The notes under the pieces were generated by a model, which was given only the letters and a program-made list of their open reading frames with translations, was not told the DNA's origin and did no database searches. A stretch of 64,000 bases of DNA. Origin: Leishmania martiniquensis. Lineage: Eukaryota > Euglenozoa > Kinetoplastea > Trypanosomatida > Trypanosomatidae. The DNA is taken from assembly GCF_017916325.1 (NCBI RefSeq), contig NC_090145.1, positions 67,001-131,000 on the forward strand, given 5' to 3'. The position numbers and the translations under genes are program-made. Below, piece by piece: positions 41,123-51,011 of this stretch. Positions within the stretch are counted from its first letter, which is position 1. Each line of letters starts with the position of its first letter.

Positions 41123-42640
41123 ATGTCTGACGGAAGAAGCCAATCGGGGCGGTTGGGCGAACGCTTGGAGGAGGAGGGTGTAGCGACTGGCCAGGCAGTG
41201 GACTCGCGGCCACCCACGGCGCCAGCGCCATCAAACAACCCTATTGCCCCCGTGACGGAGGACGACTTGAAGCGTGACTTCGACAGTGAGCTGCTCGACG
41301 TGGCTCATGACAAGTCACTCAGCAGAAAGGAGCGCGCGGCAAAGAAGAAAGAGCTGTTGCAGCGTCAGGCTGTCGTGGACAAGGAGCGTGAGCGCCGCAC
41401 CATCGCTGCGCTGGAGGCGGCGCTGCCACGACCAGAGTGGTACTCGAGTGACAACGAGGACGAATCCGTTCAGTCGGAAGGGGAGTCGGACAATGCCAGT
41501 GAGCTCAAGATGCAGCCGGAGGGCGGTGCTGGGCTGGCGTTCCGCGTTGTCTACACCGTACTTAGTGCGGTGGCCTTTGTCTTCCACCTGGCGAGCTCCT
41601 GCCCGATCCCGTGGATGCGCAGCAAGTCGGGCCGCCAGTATGGCTTGTGGCGCGCGACGGGCGGCGGTCAGCCAGACCTCGACGTCAAAAACATTCACGA
41701 CTGCTCGTACGAGATGCAGTACTGGCAGGCCGCAGCTGCCACGTCCGTCTTGGCCACGGTCGCGTCGTTCGGTGCCATGATCGGCGGCGCGCTGCTGTGC
41801 GTGAATAAGGGCCACATGGGCGCCTCCTTCATCCTCAGCTTCTACAGCATGACGTTCGCGCTGGTCTCGTGGGCGCTCGTGGCGGCGCTCTTCCATTACT
41901 TTCGCTGCGGCAAGGGTTCCTTTGCCAGCGGCGTGGCTCGCCTCGACGCCGGCTTCGCGCTCACCCTGATGGGGTGGATGATGCACATGGCCGCTCTTGT
42001 CGTGCTCGGTGTACATTTTTTTACATACTGGACGCGCTCTATTCACGGCGGCAAGACGCGCGCGATACGCTTCATCTACTTGGCTACCGGCATCGTGACG
42101 ATGTTGTTCTACTGTGTGGGCCAGGCGTTCACTATGTGGGGCAAGACGTTCCCCGGCGTCAAGGCGTCCGTCTCATTGTGGCACGTGCAGATCTTCGATC
42201 GCGAGACGCACCTGTCTACCTTCCTGAGCCGTCAGACATACATGTGTACCACCATCACTCACCGCATGAAGGTTGTGGCTGCGTTCATGATCATGAGCAT
42301 CATCTGGCTCTTCTTCGCCGTTGTCCTGGGCACTGGGGCGTGCTACAACTCGAAGTACATTAAAAGCTCTATCTTCTTTGGCTACGCCTCTTCCATCTTT
42401 ACCCTCGTTGCGTGGATTACGCTGCTGGCGACGTGGCGCGAACGCCTCTGCACGGGTGCCACGCCGCGCGGCCAGTCGTACTGGACGGATATGGAGTACA
42501 ATGGCATCCCATCCGGGATCCCGAATGCACAAATCGACTTCGACGGCTACAGCCTGCGCGAGGGCTTTGGCTTGATTGTGTCAGGCTGGGCAATCAACAC
42601 GCTGGCTATCATCTTCAATAGCGTCCTGTATGACCTGTAA
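41123..42640 (+). CDS. Double amastin-like membrane protein, paralogue 1 (about 8 membrane spans)
   Basis: 505 residues from ATG 41123. The cytosolic N-terminus of ~130 residues is charged. Then come two successive four-span units. Unit 1: spans near 135-157, 202-227, 233-257 and 275-300. Unit 2: near 317-338, 383-405, 416-436 and 480-503. Each unit shows amastin-family landmarks: a small extracellular loop with an aromatic-Leu-Trp core (YGLWRATGG; SLWHVQIF), a basic residue before span 2, and a last span beginning with an acid/Gly-Phe-Gly-type motif (RLDAGFALTLMGWMMH; REGFGLIVSGWAIN). Ordinary amastins are ~180-200 residues with one such unit. Amastins are trypanosomatid surface proteins, many amastigote-enriched, of uncertain biochemical role. 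The gene at 44649 has the same architecture. Confidence 0.82.
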   Translation: MSDGRSQSGRLGERLEEEGVATGQAVDSRPPTAPAPSNNPIAPVTEDDLKRDFDSELLDVAHDKSLSRKERAAKKKELLQRQAVVDKERERRTIAALEAALPRPEWYSSDNEDESVQSEGESDNASELKMQPEGGAGLAFRVVYTVLSAVAFVFHLASSCPIPWMRSKSGRQYGLWRATGGGQPDLDVKNIHDCSYEMQYWQAAAATSVLATVASFGAMIGGALLCVNKGHMGASFILSFYSMTFALVSWALVAALFHYFRCGKGSFASGVARLDAGFALTLMGWMMHMAALVVLGVHFFTYWTRSIHGGKTRAIRFIYLATGIVTMLFYCVGQAFTMWGKTFPGVKASVSLWHVQIFDRETHLSTFLSRQTYMCTTITHRMKVVAAFMIMSIIWLFFAVVLGTGACYNSKYIKSSIFFGYASSIFTLVAWITLLATWRERLCTGATPRGQSYWTDMEYNGIPSGIPNAQIDFDGYSLREGFGLIVSGWAINTLAIIFNSVLYDL

Positions 42641-43160
42641 CGATGTGTGCCGGATGCCTACGAATCTCCGCCGGCTTGCCGCTACTCTCCCTCGGAGACC
42701 CACGCATGTGCATCAGTACGAGGCCACCACAAAGGCAATGACACCGATGGGATGAGAGGGCGGCCAGCAGTAAGTTCTTTCCGCAGGTTATCAGATTGCC
42801 CAAGCGCCTGTGTGCTGAAGAGACGAACAAAAACAAAGCTGCTTCCCCCAGTCATCGCTACATTGCATGGCAGCGGGATCGAAGGTGTCCCTGCGTGGTG
42901 GTCTGCTCGCGTGCGCGTGGGCTTGCCGTTGGCCTTCTCGTGCGTTTCTGTGGATTCGTTCCTGTCAATGCTCACCCTTAAGCCGTCGATGTCGGCGCGT
43001 AATCGTCTTTGCTTCGCGCCTCTCTCCTTCCTATTGTTGTGGCCCTCTGAACTCCGTCGCGGTATGTGTGTGCGAGTCAGGGGGGAAGGAAAGTACGCGC
43101 GCACTTCGCTGCTCATTTTCTGAGGTGTGCGAGGGCCTTGTAGACATGAAAGTGGCTTGA

Positions 43161-43208
43161 GGGAGGAGGGCGGAGGGAGGGAGTGGTCAGAGGGGGTGGG
43201 GGTGGGGG
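43161..43208 (+). other. Potential G-quadruplex cluster
   Basis: Four GGG runs at 43161-43181 (spacers of 4, 4 and 1 bases), then three GGGGG runs at 43192-43208 separated by single T residues. On the + strand, so it would be present in the transcript. Confidence 0.55.
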
Positions 43209-44582
43209 TGCGGTAGCGGAAGACAGAGAGAGAGGTCGGGTGTGAGGGGGGAGGGCATAGCCCACCTTCCCTTCGCATTACATTCCTAATGCCAACGCCA
43301 CCAAGCGGCGATCCCTTTTAGATCGCACGCGCAGATGCCGAATGCTCCCTGCCCCCCTCCTTTTTTCTGTCTCTCTCTCTCGGCGCCCTTTCGCATGACA
43401 TAATTTTTTGTTGTTGTTGTATGTATGTGTGCTCTCGCGTCGCTCGTTTTCACGATCGACCCCGTGAGTCGCCTGAAGAGAGTGGCAGAGCGACCGCAAC
43501 TTTCCATGGGCGCTCACCCATTGCCTTTCCACGCCCATGTCTCGTGCTCATCATACGCGTTGTCCCGCCCGCCCTTCGCTGCGTGCTTTGGTCGTCCTCT
43601 GCATAGCGACTCCACCGCTCTCCCTTCGACACCGCCACGCGGATCGTAGCGCCCCCCCTGTGCCATCCGCTTATCTGAAGAGGTGCGTTGGGCTCCCCTC
43701 TTCGTGCCCTCTCGCGTTGTGCAGGTTGGCGTCTCGATGCCGCGTTGACCGAGTGCGACGCTGTGTGCTGAGGGCTGGAAGTGGGGGGGAGGAGGAGGAG
43801 GGAGGCTCCGTGACTTTTGAGTGGGTGGTAGGGGGAAGGGGGATGCGGCGGGGGCCCTCCCCACCCAACGCGCCTTTAGGCTCTTTGTGCTAACGTATTC
43901 GTTTCCATTTCATCTTCAGCTGCGTTGCTGCGGTGGTTCGCCGTGCCCTCGGGCGACCTCACGGAGTGACTGCGCACGGGTGTCGGAACGCATCTCTGTT
44001 TGTCTGCTGTGCAGCACCCCTACACACCTGTGACCACGGAGGTTGCAGGTGCCCTCACCTGCGCTCATCCGCGGAGGTGCACCGGAGGCCATCCCTACCT
44101 GCCTGAGGACCGCAATCTCCTGTGTGAGAAAGGCAGGGGTGATGGACGTAAGAGAGGAAGGCGCCATCGTTACTGACTGCGCCTGCGACTTGCCCGTAGC
44201 GTTCACCCCTCGCCCCTCCAGTGAGCACTACGATGCTCCAATCCGCTCCTCGCCGTCCCCTTACAGCAACTGCCCATCAGCCCATCCTCCTTGCCCTAAC
44301 TCGCTTCCATGTTTCCTCTCTCTGATACCCGTCCCTTGTGTCCCTCCCTCCCGCCCATCTCCCCCACCCTCCTCTCTCTCCAACACGCCTTTACCCACGC
44401 CTGTGGCGCAGCAGCACCTTCGCTCCCTCTCTTTCACCCTCCGTGCGCGTGCGTCACATCACTGTACGACTCGACATACCCACACACTCTCTCACACACA
44501 CACACCTCCCCTCTCTCCCTCTCGCCCTCTACAAACCTCTTCCAGAGGTACCCTTGCCCCTCCTCTCCCCACCTTCTCATTC

Positions 44583-44584
44583 AG
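44583..44584 (+). promoter_or_regulatory. Probable spliced-leader acceptor AG for amastin-like gene 2
   Basis: CCCCTCCTCTCCCCACCTTCTCATTCAG ends here, 64 bases before ATG 44649. Inferred. Confidence 0.5.
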
Positions 44585-44648
44585 TCACGCAGACGCACAC
44601 AGGTATCATTCACTTCTTGCAGAATACAACAACAGCAGAATAAAAAGA

Positions 44649-45902
44649 ATGGCGACAGAGCGACCAAAGAAGAGGAGCGCTGATAGCGTTCCGAGGAATA
44701 AGCCGCCGGTAGCGCATCGCGAGGATGAGGACGACCACGCAAGCCTGAGCTCTTCGCAGGCTGACGAAAAGGCTCTTGAGGAGGCTGCCGGTGTGGACCT
44801 GCGTGCGGTGCCTGAGGAGCGCTCCGGCTATAAAGTCATGATCGCCTGGATCATCTTCTCGTTTGTGAGCTTTGCCTTCATGCTGACGGCGTCCTTCCCG
44901 GTGCCGTGGCTGAGAGACGGCCAGGGCCGCAAGTGGACCCTTTGGAGCGATGCGAATGGGACTCCGTGGCGAAGGCTCAAGTGCGACCACAGACGTCAAA
45001 TGTTCCAGGCGATGGAGGCGTTCACGATTGTCGGCTGCGTGCTGAGCCTTGGTAGTCTCATCGCCGGTGTTCTGCAGATAAAAAGTTGCGGACACCTTGG
45101 CGTGACGATGCTGCTCGGCGTCTTGGCCGCGATGGTCGAGCTGGTGGACTGGGCGTTCCTCGTGAACCAGTACCACAAGTACAGCTGCGCTGGTGAAGTG
45201 GTATACGCGCACGTGAATCGCCTCGACGCTGGCTTCGGCCTTGTCTTCATCTCGTTCACCCTAATGCTTTTCGGACTCCTCGCGCTGGGGTACTGGATAT
45301 CCGGGACCTTCAGCCTGTCGGAGCTGCAGCGGCCCAAGTTCAGCAACTCTGCCCTCACAAGCGCCTTCTTCAGTGGCTGCGTGCTGTTGATCGCGACGGT
45401 GGGGACGGCTCAGAACATGTGGGAACACTACGACACGACGACGTCACTGAAGATCACGTACTGGGGCGTCGAGATATACCACCGCAACGTAAGCCTATCG
45501 GAGAACTGGCCCCTGAGCGCGTACAACTGCCCGCAGTTCACCTTGCAGATGCGCGTTGGTGCCGCCTTTTCAATAATCAGCGATGTGCTTCTCTTCTTCA
45601 CGTTCCTCTTCTCTGTTGCGTCCGTGTACAGCCGCCCGTGCAAGTGGGTCGCGGTGGGCCTTGGCGCCGCCTCCTGGGTCTTTCTGCTGGTGTGCTGGGC
45701 GATCACCGTTGCCGCCCGTTATAGAAAGTTCTGCCCGACGGGCGTGGTGCCGCCGAGCACGGCCATCTACGGTGCTCCGCTCGACACCGTGGAGCAGCAG
45801 GTGAACTTCACGGGCTTTGTGATCACGGATGGCCTCGGCATGATCATTTCTGCCTGGTGCATCACGACGCTGAACATCATGTACCTCGCAGTGAAGGGCT
45901 GA
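44649..45902 (+). CDS. Double amastin-like membrane protein, paralogue 2 (about 8 membrane spans)
   Basis: 417 residues from ATG 44649. A charged cytosolic N-terminus of ~57 residues precedes two amastin-like four-span units. Unit 1 has KWTLWSDANG with a following Cys in the outer loop, the basic stretch RRQMFQAMEAF before span 2, and RLDAGFGLVF opening the last span. Unit 2 is closer to classical amastin: ITYWGVEIYHRN, NCPQFTLQMRVGAAFSII, then CKWVAVGLGAASWVFLLVCWA, then FCPTG and TDGLGMIISAWCITTLNIMY, which parallels the 'GAGFALFVVAWLLDIINII' end of ordinary amastins. It is a tandem paralogue of the gene at 41123. Probably at the plasma membrane or an endosomal membrane; ligand and function are unknown. 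Confidence 0.85.
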   Translation: MATERPKKRSADSVPRNKPPVAHREDEDDHASLSSSQADEKALEEAAGVDLRAVPEERSGYKVMIAWIIFSFVSFAFMLTASFPVPWLRDGQGRKWTLWSDANGTPWRRLKCDHRRQMFQAMEAFTIVGCVLSLGSLIAGVLQIKSCGHLGVTMLLGVLAAMVELVDWAFLVNQYHKYSCAGEVVYAHVNRLDAGFGLVFISFTLMLFGLLALGYWISGTFSLSELQRPKFSNSALTSAFFSGCVLLIATVGTAQNMWEHYDTTTSLKITYWGVEIYHRNVSLSENWPLSAYNCPQFTLQMRVGAAFSIISDVLLFFTFLFSVASVYSRPCKWVAVGLGAASWVFLLVCWAITVAARYRKFCPTGVVPPSTAIYGAPLDTVEQQVNFTGFVITDGLGMIISAWCITTLNIMYLAVKG

Positions 45903-48034
45903 AGCGGCGGCGAGGGGGACGAACATAGGGGGGGGGTGAAGACGAGAAGAAACAAGATGTGCTGTAGGCCTGTGCGTAAGCGTGAAAGCTCTGTGAGTAC
46001 CTCAGGAGTGATGGCTGCCGAGGTAATGCACCATGGACACACTCTGTTGTGCATTTTGCGTGCAGCTTTGTTGTTGTTGGCGCTCGCATACGTTCTTTTT
46101 CCCTCGACGCTCTTCTCCTGTTCCGCATCACCACCACCACCACGGCCATCCCCCCCCCCACACACACACATAGGCCACTGAATCGTTGTAAGACGATGAG
46201 TCAGAGTGGTAACGTCCTTATACTTGTGTGATTGTGCATGCCTCTCGGTCGATTGACTGTCGTGACGTGTGATACGGTGCTTAACTTCGTTTGCATCTCT
46301 ATATTTATATTTTTGTCTGAGAGGGCGTGCGCTAACTGAGGTCCCCTAACGGCTCTTATCGGCAGGCGGAAGGGAATATATATATTTATTTGTGAGCGCA
46401 ACTCTTCTTTCTCTCTCGCTATGCCTCATCCCTCCCCTCCCCTTCCCTCTTCTCTGGGTGATGGGTGGGCGGCGGTGCATCGCGTGCTCTTGACGACAGC
46501 GTGGGGCCGGGGACTCAGGAGAAGAGGGCTAGCATGTGAATGACGATGACGTACGCGAGTTGCATGAGGGGGAGGGGAGGGGAAGACGCCGGTGTCAGCG
46601 CGTGTGTGTATGTGTCGAGACGCGGGGGGTCGTCCGTCTCCCCTAGAGCTCTTTCGCTTTCTTTTTCTCTTCTCGTCCGCCTACGCCTCTGTGCGTACTT
46701 CGCGTCTGCGGGCGGCGCCTTTTCGCTCTGCTTCTCCTTCCCTCTTTTTTTCCCGCTTTCACGGCGAGCTGCATCCGCCACCGCCCTCCCCTTCTTTTTT
46801 CTGTTTGTTTTTGCTTTCAAACCTGCTGGTTGTGGGAAGCGCGCGCGCAGGGAGGGGAGAGGAGGGGCATGCGCAGGCTGGCTCACGTAGCGCATGCTTC
46901 CATACCCCCACCCCCTCCCCCTCTCTTGTGCTTTTCCTTCCGTTCTCACTTGGACGGCGTGTGCATGTGTCTCCCTCTCACGGTTGGCGTCACAACACCG
47001 TCATGAGAGGAGGCGTAGCGGAACGGCGCCCCATGCATACGTTCGCACACACGTAAGCACACCTCGGGGTGGCATGCTAGTGCGCTTGACTCGTAGGGCA
47101 TTTTAAAGCCAAAGGAGAAGCAGTCGGACGAATGTGTGACCTAATCGGAATGAAAACAAACGACTCACCTCCTCCCCTCAGAGTCCCCCTTCCCCCACCC
47201 CGACTCACACAACAACAAAAAAAAAGGAGCTCTCTACACAACCGATCAAGTTGGTGTGCAAAGAACGTCCCCGGCCGTTCGAGGTGCCACTCGTGCAGAC
47301 CTCACGTACCGCTCCTCTTCTCATCTTTCTGTCGTTTCGCTCTGTTCAGCTTCCGCTCCAAAACCGTGAGAAATCAGTGAGGCACGAAATGAAGAAAAAA
47401 AAACGTCTCCAACCTCCTGCGCGCGCCAGAGAAAGAGAGAGTGCGGTGGAGGCTCAAACATAACTGTGCCATGTGAGGCAGAGAGGCGGCTCAGTGCAGT
47501 CGGCGGGCAAGGAGCTGCGCAGGTGCCCCTTCTCCCCACGCTCTGCCTCTTCGCTCCTTTTTCATTTCAGCCCGCTCAACGTTATGGAGAGAGCGCGCGC
47601 GCTTTCGCTCTGTGTGCTCCACACTGAGTGAGGCGCCAAGGCAGGTAAATTTTCCTTTAAGGCGTTGTCCTGCTGCAGGGACCCCCTTCCCCCCTCCTCT
47701 CTCTTACCACCAACACCCGCCGGAACTCCGCCAGGCTACCACCCGCTCCTCCATTTTTGCCTCTCTCACACAGCCAGCGGGAACACCACCGCCGCCTTCT
47801 TTGTGCTTCTTTCGTTACTGTGCGGTCTGCCCCGTCGCCGGCCTGTACCCGCTTCGTCGCCGTTCCACTCCCTCATTCGCGCATCTCCCCCCTCTTCTCT
47901 CCTCCCCCCCACCCGAGCACGCGTCACCTGGCGCACGAGCGGGCTTCTGTACAGATGGTTCACTGGAGGGCGCTGCGCCACGCCTCACTCTCGCCCCCGA
48001 AGCGAGCTCGACCCTACACATCTCCGCTGTGCCG
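45903..48034. other. 2.1 kb spacer, no gene recognised
   Basis: Contains a C-run and CA run at about 46149-46171, an AT-rich stretch at about 46294-46392, and CT-rich blocks. The frame of the next gene is open from 47612 but lacks an ATG until 48035; the CT-rich DNA at about 47670-47920 is its likely splice region. Confidence 0.55.
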
Positions 48035-50257
48035 ATGACATCGCTCACGGGCGCTACGACCTCCGTCTCACCCTTCACGGAGGAAAATGCTATTGTGGTG
48101 GACAAGTGGCTCTATGACGTCTGCGGGGAGGAAGACCTCCAGTTTCCCTCGCATCGGCGCCAGCAGTTCGCCAGCTACATGGAGCGTCTACGGCGTGTGG
48201 TGAAGATGAAGCAGTTCGTCACCGGAACCTTCGACTACCCGTCACGCTCAGGCACGCGGGAAGTGCTCGTACTACAGAGGATGCTGGAGGCACTGGCGTC
48301 GCGCGAGCAGGCGGTTGCACGGGAGACGGTGCAGGTGCAGAACAACGCGCGCCAGGTGCACCGCGTGCTAGACGAAATGATGATCGATGCTTCAGCCGCC
48401 GTAGAGGAAGAGAGGCCGCACATCGTCAGCGAAGCTGCCGCGGCAGCATTGGCGGGGGCAGCGGGCTATGTTACGGCCCCCTCTGTCGCGCGAGGCCAAT
48501 CGCACGTGTCGTCCCCTCAGAGTCAGGGCTACGTGTCTCTCGACTCCGACGCCAAAGCTGGTGGCGCTGCTGCTGCTGCGACGAGGCCTGCAGCGGCCCC
48601 GAAGCCGCTGCATACAAGTGAGGGGGCCGTTGGTGAGAGGGGTGACACCTCAGCGACGACCGACAGCGTTTCATCTCTTCTGCAGGCGGCCGATGGAGCG
48701 GACTACGCGAAGAGGAGGGCCCTCTCCTTCCGCTATGTATCAGAGATGCGGAGCAAGACGCAGGACATGTCACGGCAGCGGGCAGAGGTGGAGCAGCGAC
48801 ACGCACGCCTGCTAGCGGACAGGAAGCAGCTTGAGAAGGAGTATGAGGCGCTGCGGACAACGGAGGAGTTGGTCGTGGCCCGCCATCAGGAGGCTGAGTC
48901 TCACAAGAACGAGGAGACGCTACGACTGGGCGAGGAGGCGGCCATGTACGCAGCGGAGGAGGCATCATTCGACAGTTCATGGGCGGAGTGCTTTGCGGTG
49001 CTCGGCGAGGAGTCGCAAGCCCCGTGCAGCACAGGTGAGATGCAGCGCAGTTCAGAGCCGCCGCGCCTGTCGAACGAGGCGTCGCCATTGACCTCGTCGG
49101 CGCAGCATATGTCATCACTCTCACCGCCCTCGTACCATAGCTCTGCTGCGCAATCGCTCTCAGCCCCCTCATCGTCCACGCGCTCTCTCTGCGGTGAAGG
49201 CCCCGGTGATGCGGCTGCCGCGCCACGTCCTGACACAATATCACCGAAAGCGGCAGCGCAGAATGAGGAGGATAGCGCCAGCGCCCCTTCCAGCTCCCTT
49301 TCTGGAAGGGCCCGTGGGGGTGGAGTGAGCGGCTCCGCACTGGAGCCTCGTGCGACGCCCATGCAGCGAGGGGCCCTCGAGGTGCTGCGTCACCGGCTCT
49401 CTGAGATTGGCGCCCGCACCAAAAACCACCGTCGCCATCTGATAAGTGAGGTGCAGATGCATCTTGTGAAGTTTCGCCAGTCCCAGCAGCGACTCAAGGA
49501 GTGGCAGGATATGGTGGCGCAGCTGGGCCGCACGCATCACCAGCTGCGCGGCCAGGTCGACGTCATTCACACCGTCTTGTCCGACACTGCAGCCCGACTA
49601 GAGAAGGACAGCTTGACAGCCCAACGCGCAGGCTATGGCGAGCAACTGCTAAGGCTCAACGCCCTGCTGAAGGAGCGGTCGTACGAGATGCTGGAGTACT
49701 ACATGGGCAACAGCGAGGACGTGGCGATGAACACCCTCTTTGACGCGAGCGCGGACGAGGAGCTGCGGGCGCTGCAGCGACCCCCGCCTTCCTCAGTGTC
49801 AGAGGGAGGCGAGCTGACTCCTGCTCGGTCCCCCGGCCCAGCGTCTGCGTGCACTTCCACTACGCCGATGCGCCGAAGCACCGAGGTCATTGCTTATCGT
49901 CCCCGCGACAACACCCTGTCGCCGTCAGCGTGCTCGCGCACGCCTGTGCGCGAGGCAGCAAGCAACGGATCCACAGTTGCAGCTGCACCTAGCAGCAGTA
50001 TCAGGAGTCGCAGTAGCGCTGACACGCCGCACTTCCATCGCAGCCGCTATGAGCTGGTTCGCCATCTGCAGCGCTGGGAGTCCGCGCTGCTGGCGGAGCG
50101 GCTGGCCATCTTGAAGGCTGCACACATGATGCCCGGCCCCTACAATGGGACAGAGGCTAACACAAAGCAGGTGGACGGTTTCAGTCCCACACACGCCTAC
50201 CAAGAGCTGCGTGCGCTGCTACTGCAGCCGAAGAACCCGGCTGCCCCGTCTGCGTAA
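48035..50257 (+). CDS. Coiled-coil protein, unknown function
   Basis: 740 residues from ATG 48035. The N-terminal ~110 residues look folded (VVDKWLYDVCGEEDLQFPSHRRQQFASYMERL) and lead into a helix. A coiled coil at ~238-312 (RQRAEVEQRHARLLADRKQLEKEYEALR) is followed by a Ser-rich disordered segment to ~445. A second helical region lies at ~452-555 (QSQQRLKEWQDMVAQLGRTHHQLRGQVDVIHTVL). A Ser/Thr/Pro linker and a C-terminal helix with conserved-looking aromatic residues (YELVRHLQRWESALLAERLAIL) complete it. No membrane span or catalytic motif is visible. This pattern is common among kinetoplastid cytoskeletal and flagellar proteins, but that is only inference. Confidence 0.72.
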   Translation: MTSLTGATTSVSPFTEENAIVVDKWLYDVCGEEDLQFPSHRRQQFASYMERLRRVVKMKQFVTGTFDYPSRSGTREVLVLQRMLEALASREQAVARETVQVQNNARQVHRVLDEMMIDASAAVEEERPHIVSEAAAAALAGAAGYVTAPSVARGQSHVSSPQSQGYVSLDSDAKAGGAAAAATRPAAAPKPLHTSEGAVGERGDTSATTDSVSSLLQAADGADYAKRRALSFRYVSEMRSKTQDMSRQRAEVEQRHARLLADRKQLEKEYEALRTTEELVVARHQEAESHKNEETLRLGEEAAMYAAEEASFDSSWAECFAVLGEESQAPCSTGEMQRSSEPPRLSNEASPLTSSAQHMSSLSPPSYHSSAAQSLSAPSSSTRSLCGEGPGDAAAAPRPDTISPKAAAQNEEDSASAPSSSLSGRARGGGVSGSALEPRATPMQRGALEVLRHRLSEIGARTKNHRRHLISEVQMHLVKFRQSQQRLKEWQDMVAQLGRTHHQLRGQVDVIHTVLSDTAARLEKDSLTAQRAGYGEQLLRLNALLKERSYEMLEYYMGNSEDVAMNTLFDASADEELRALQRPPPSSVSEGGELTPARSPGPASACTSTTPMRRSTEVIAYRPRDNTLSPSACSRTPVREAASNGSTVAAAPSSSIRSRSSADTPHFHRSRYELVRHLQRWESALLAERLAILKAAHMMPGPYNGTEANTKQVDGFSPTHAYQELRALLLQPKNPAAPSA

Positions 50258-50911
50258 GCCTTTTTTTTTTGCTAGTGCCTCGTCCTTTTAAGCGCTCCGG
50301 TCTGGGTATCTCATCTTCTTCAACGCTGGCTGGGGAAGAGGGGGGGCACACATGCACACGCGCTGCTACAGTCGCGCAGAAAAAAAATGGTCATATCGGT
50401 GAAATTGGATGGTCACCGGCAGTGCCTGTGCCGAAAGCGCTGATGCTCGCGATGATGCTGCCTTGCAACCGTAACAAGTGCTGGTGGGCGTGTTGGTGAG
50501 TGCGTGTGCGTGTGTATGACTCGATGGGCGTCTTCCCCCGCTTGTGACGGTGTGCTAGTGAAAAGTTTGGGTGAGTGCGATACTGAGGTGAAAGAGAAGC
50601 AGGGGAGTGGAAGGGTGAAGGAAAAGGGGGCAGAGAGCGGGACTGGGTGGGGTGGGGCGGGAAGTTGCCCTCGTCCCTCTCACACGCACCCTCACGCTCT
50701 CTTTCTCTCCCTCCGTTGTTCGCGCTTCTGTCATGGGCGCGCGAAAGAGGCGAAGGGCGAAGGAAAGGGATGCGGTGTAGGGGAGAGGTACGCGAGCCCC
50801 CCTCCACACACACACACATACACACACTGCCCTTCCCCCTCCCACCCGCACTGTCCTCTATCTTCTCTGCTTGACTCCCCCACTCACCGCACCCCCGTTG
50901 CCTCCACTTTG

Positions 50912-50913
50912 AG
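50912..50913 (+). promoter_or_regulatory. Probable spliced-leader acceptor AG for the PCD-like gene
   Basis: The CT-rich region at about 50850-50910 ends in TTTGAG. This would give a ~98-base 5' UTR including the TA tract. A nearer AG at 51005-51006 lacks a polypyrimidine tract. Inferred. Confidence 0.45.
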
Positions 50914-50970
50914 TGTGTGTGTGTGTGATTTCCTCTCCCTGACACACGCACCGAGCACAAAACATACCAC

Positions 50971-50998
50971 AAGCATACATACATATATATATATACGT
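50971..50998. repeat. AT-rich tract, AAGCATACATA(C)(TA)n type, copy 2
   Basis: AAGCATACATAC, a TA run, then ACGT. Nearly the same as 26060-26089. It ends 13 bases before the ATG at 51012, so it probably lies in the 5' UTR. Confidence 0.7.
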
Positions 50999-51011
50999 CT
51001 TCGCAGCCACC

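Larger units (their letters stand above)
42641..44648. other. Spacer between the two double-amastin genes, with G-rich clusters
   Basis: About 2 kb. G-tract clusters lie at 43161-43208 and about 43783-43853, a TTG triplet run at about 43407-43419, and the second half is CT-rich up to the acceptor at 44583. No gene recognised. Confidence 0.55.
50258..51011. other. Spacer, no gene recognised
   Basis: About 0.75 kb with purine-rich then CT- and CA-rich sequence. It contains the splice region of the next gene and an AT-rich tract at 50971-50998 close to the ATG. Confidence 0.55.

Noticed and set aside
44043..44648. In-frame extension upstream of amastin-like gene 2
   Set aside because: It begins with a non-ATG codon, contains no better start near a splice site, and the CT-rich region with AG at 44583 marks the 5' UTR; the paralogue has no such extension.
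47612..48034. In-frame N-terminal extension of the coiled-coil gene at 48035
   Set aside because: It begins with GTG, not ATG, and encodes Pro/Ser/Leu-rich sequence from a polypyrimidine tract; trypanosomatid nuclear genes use ATG.
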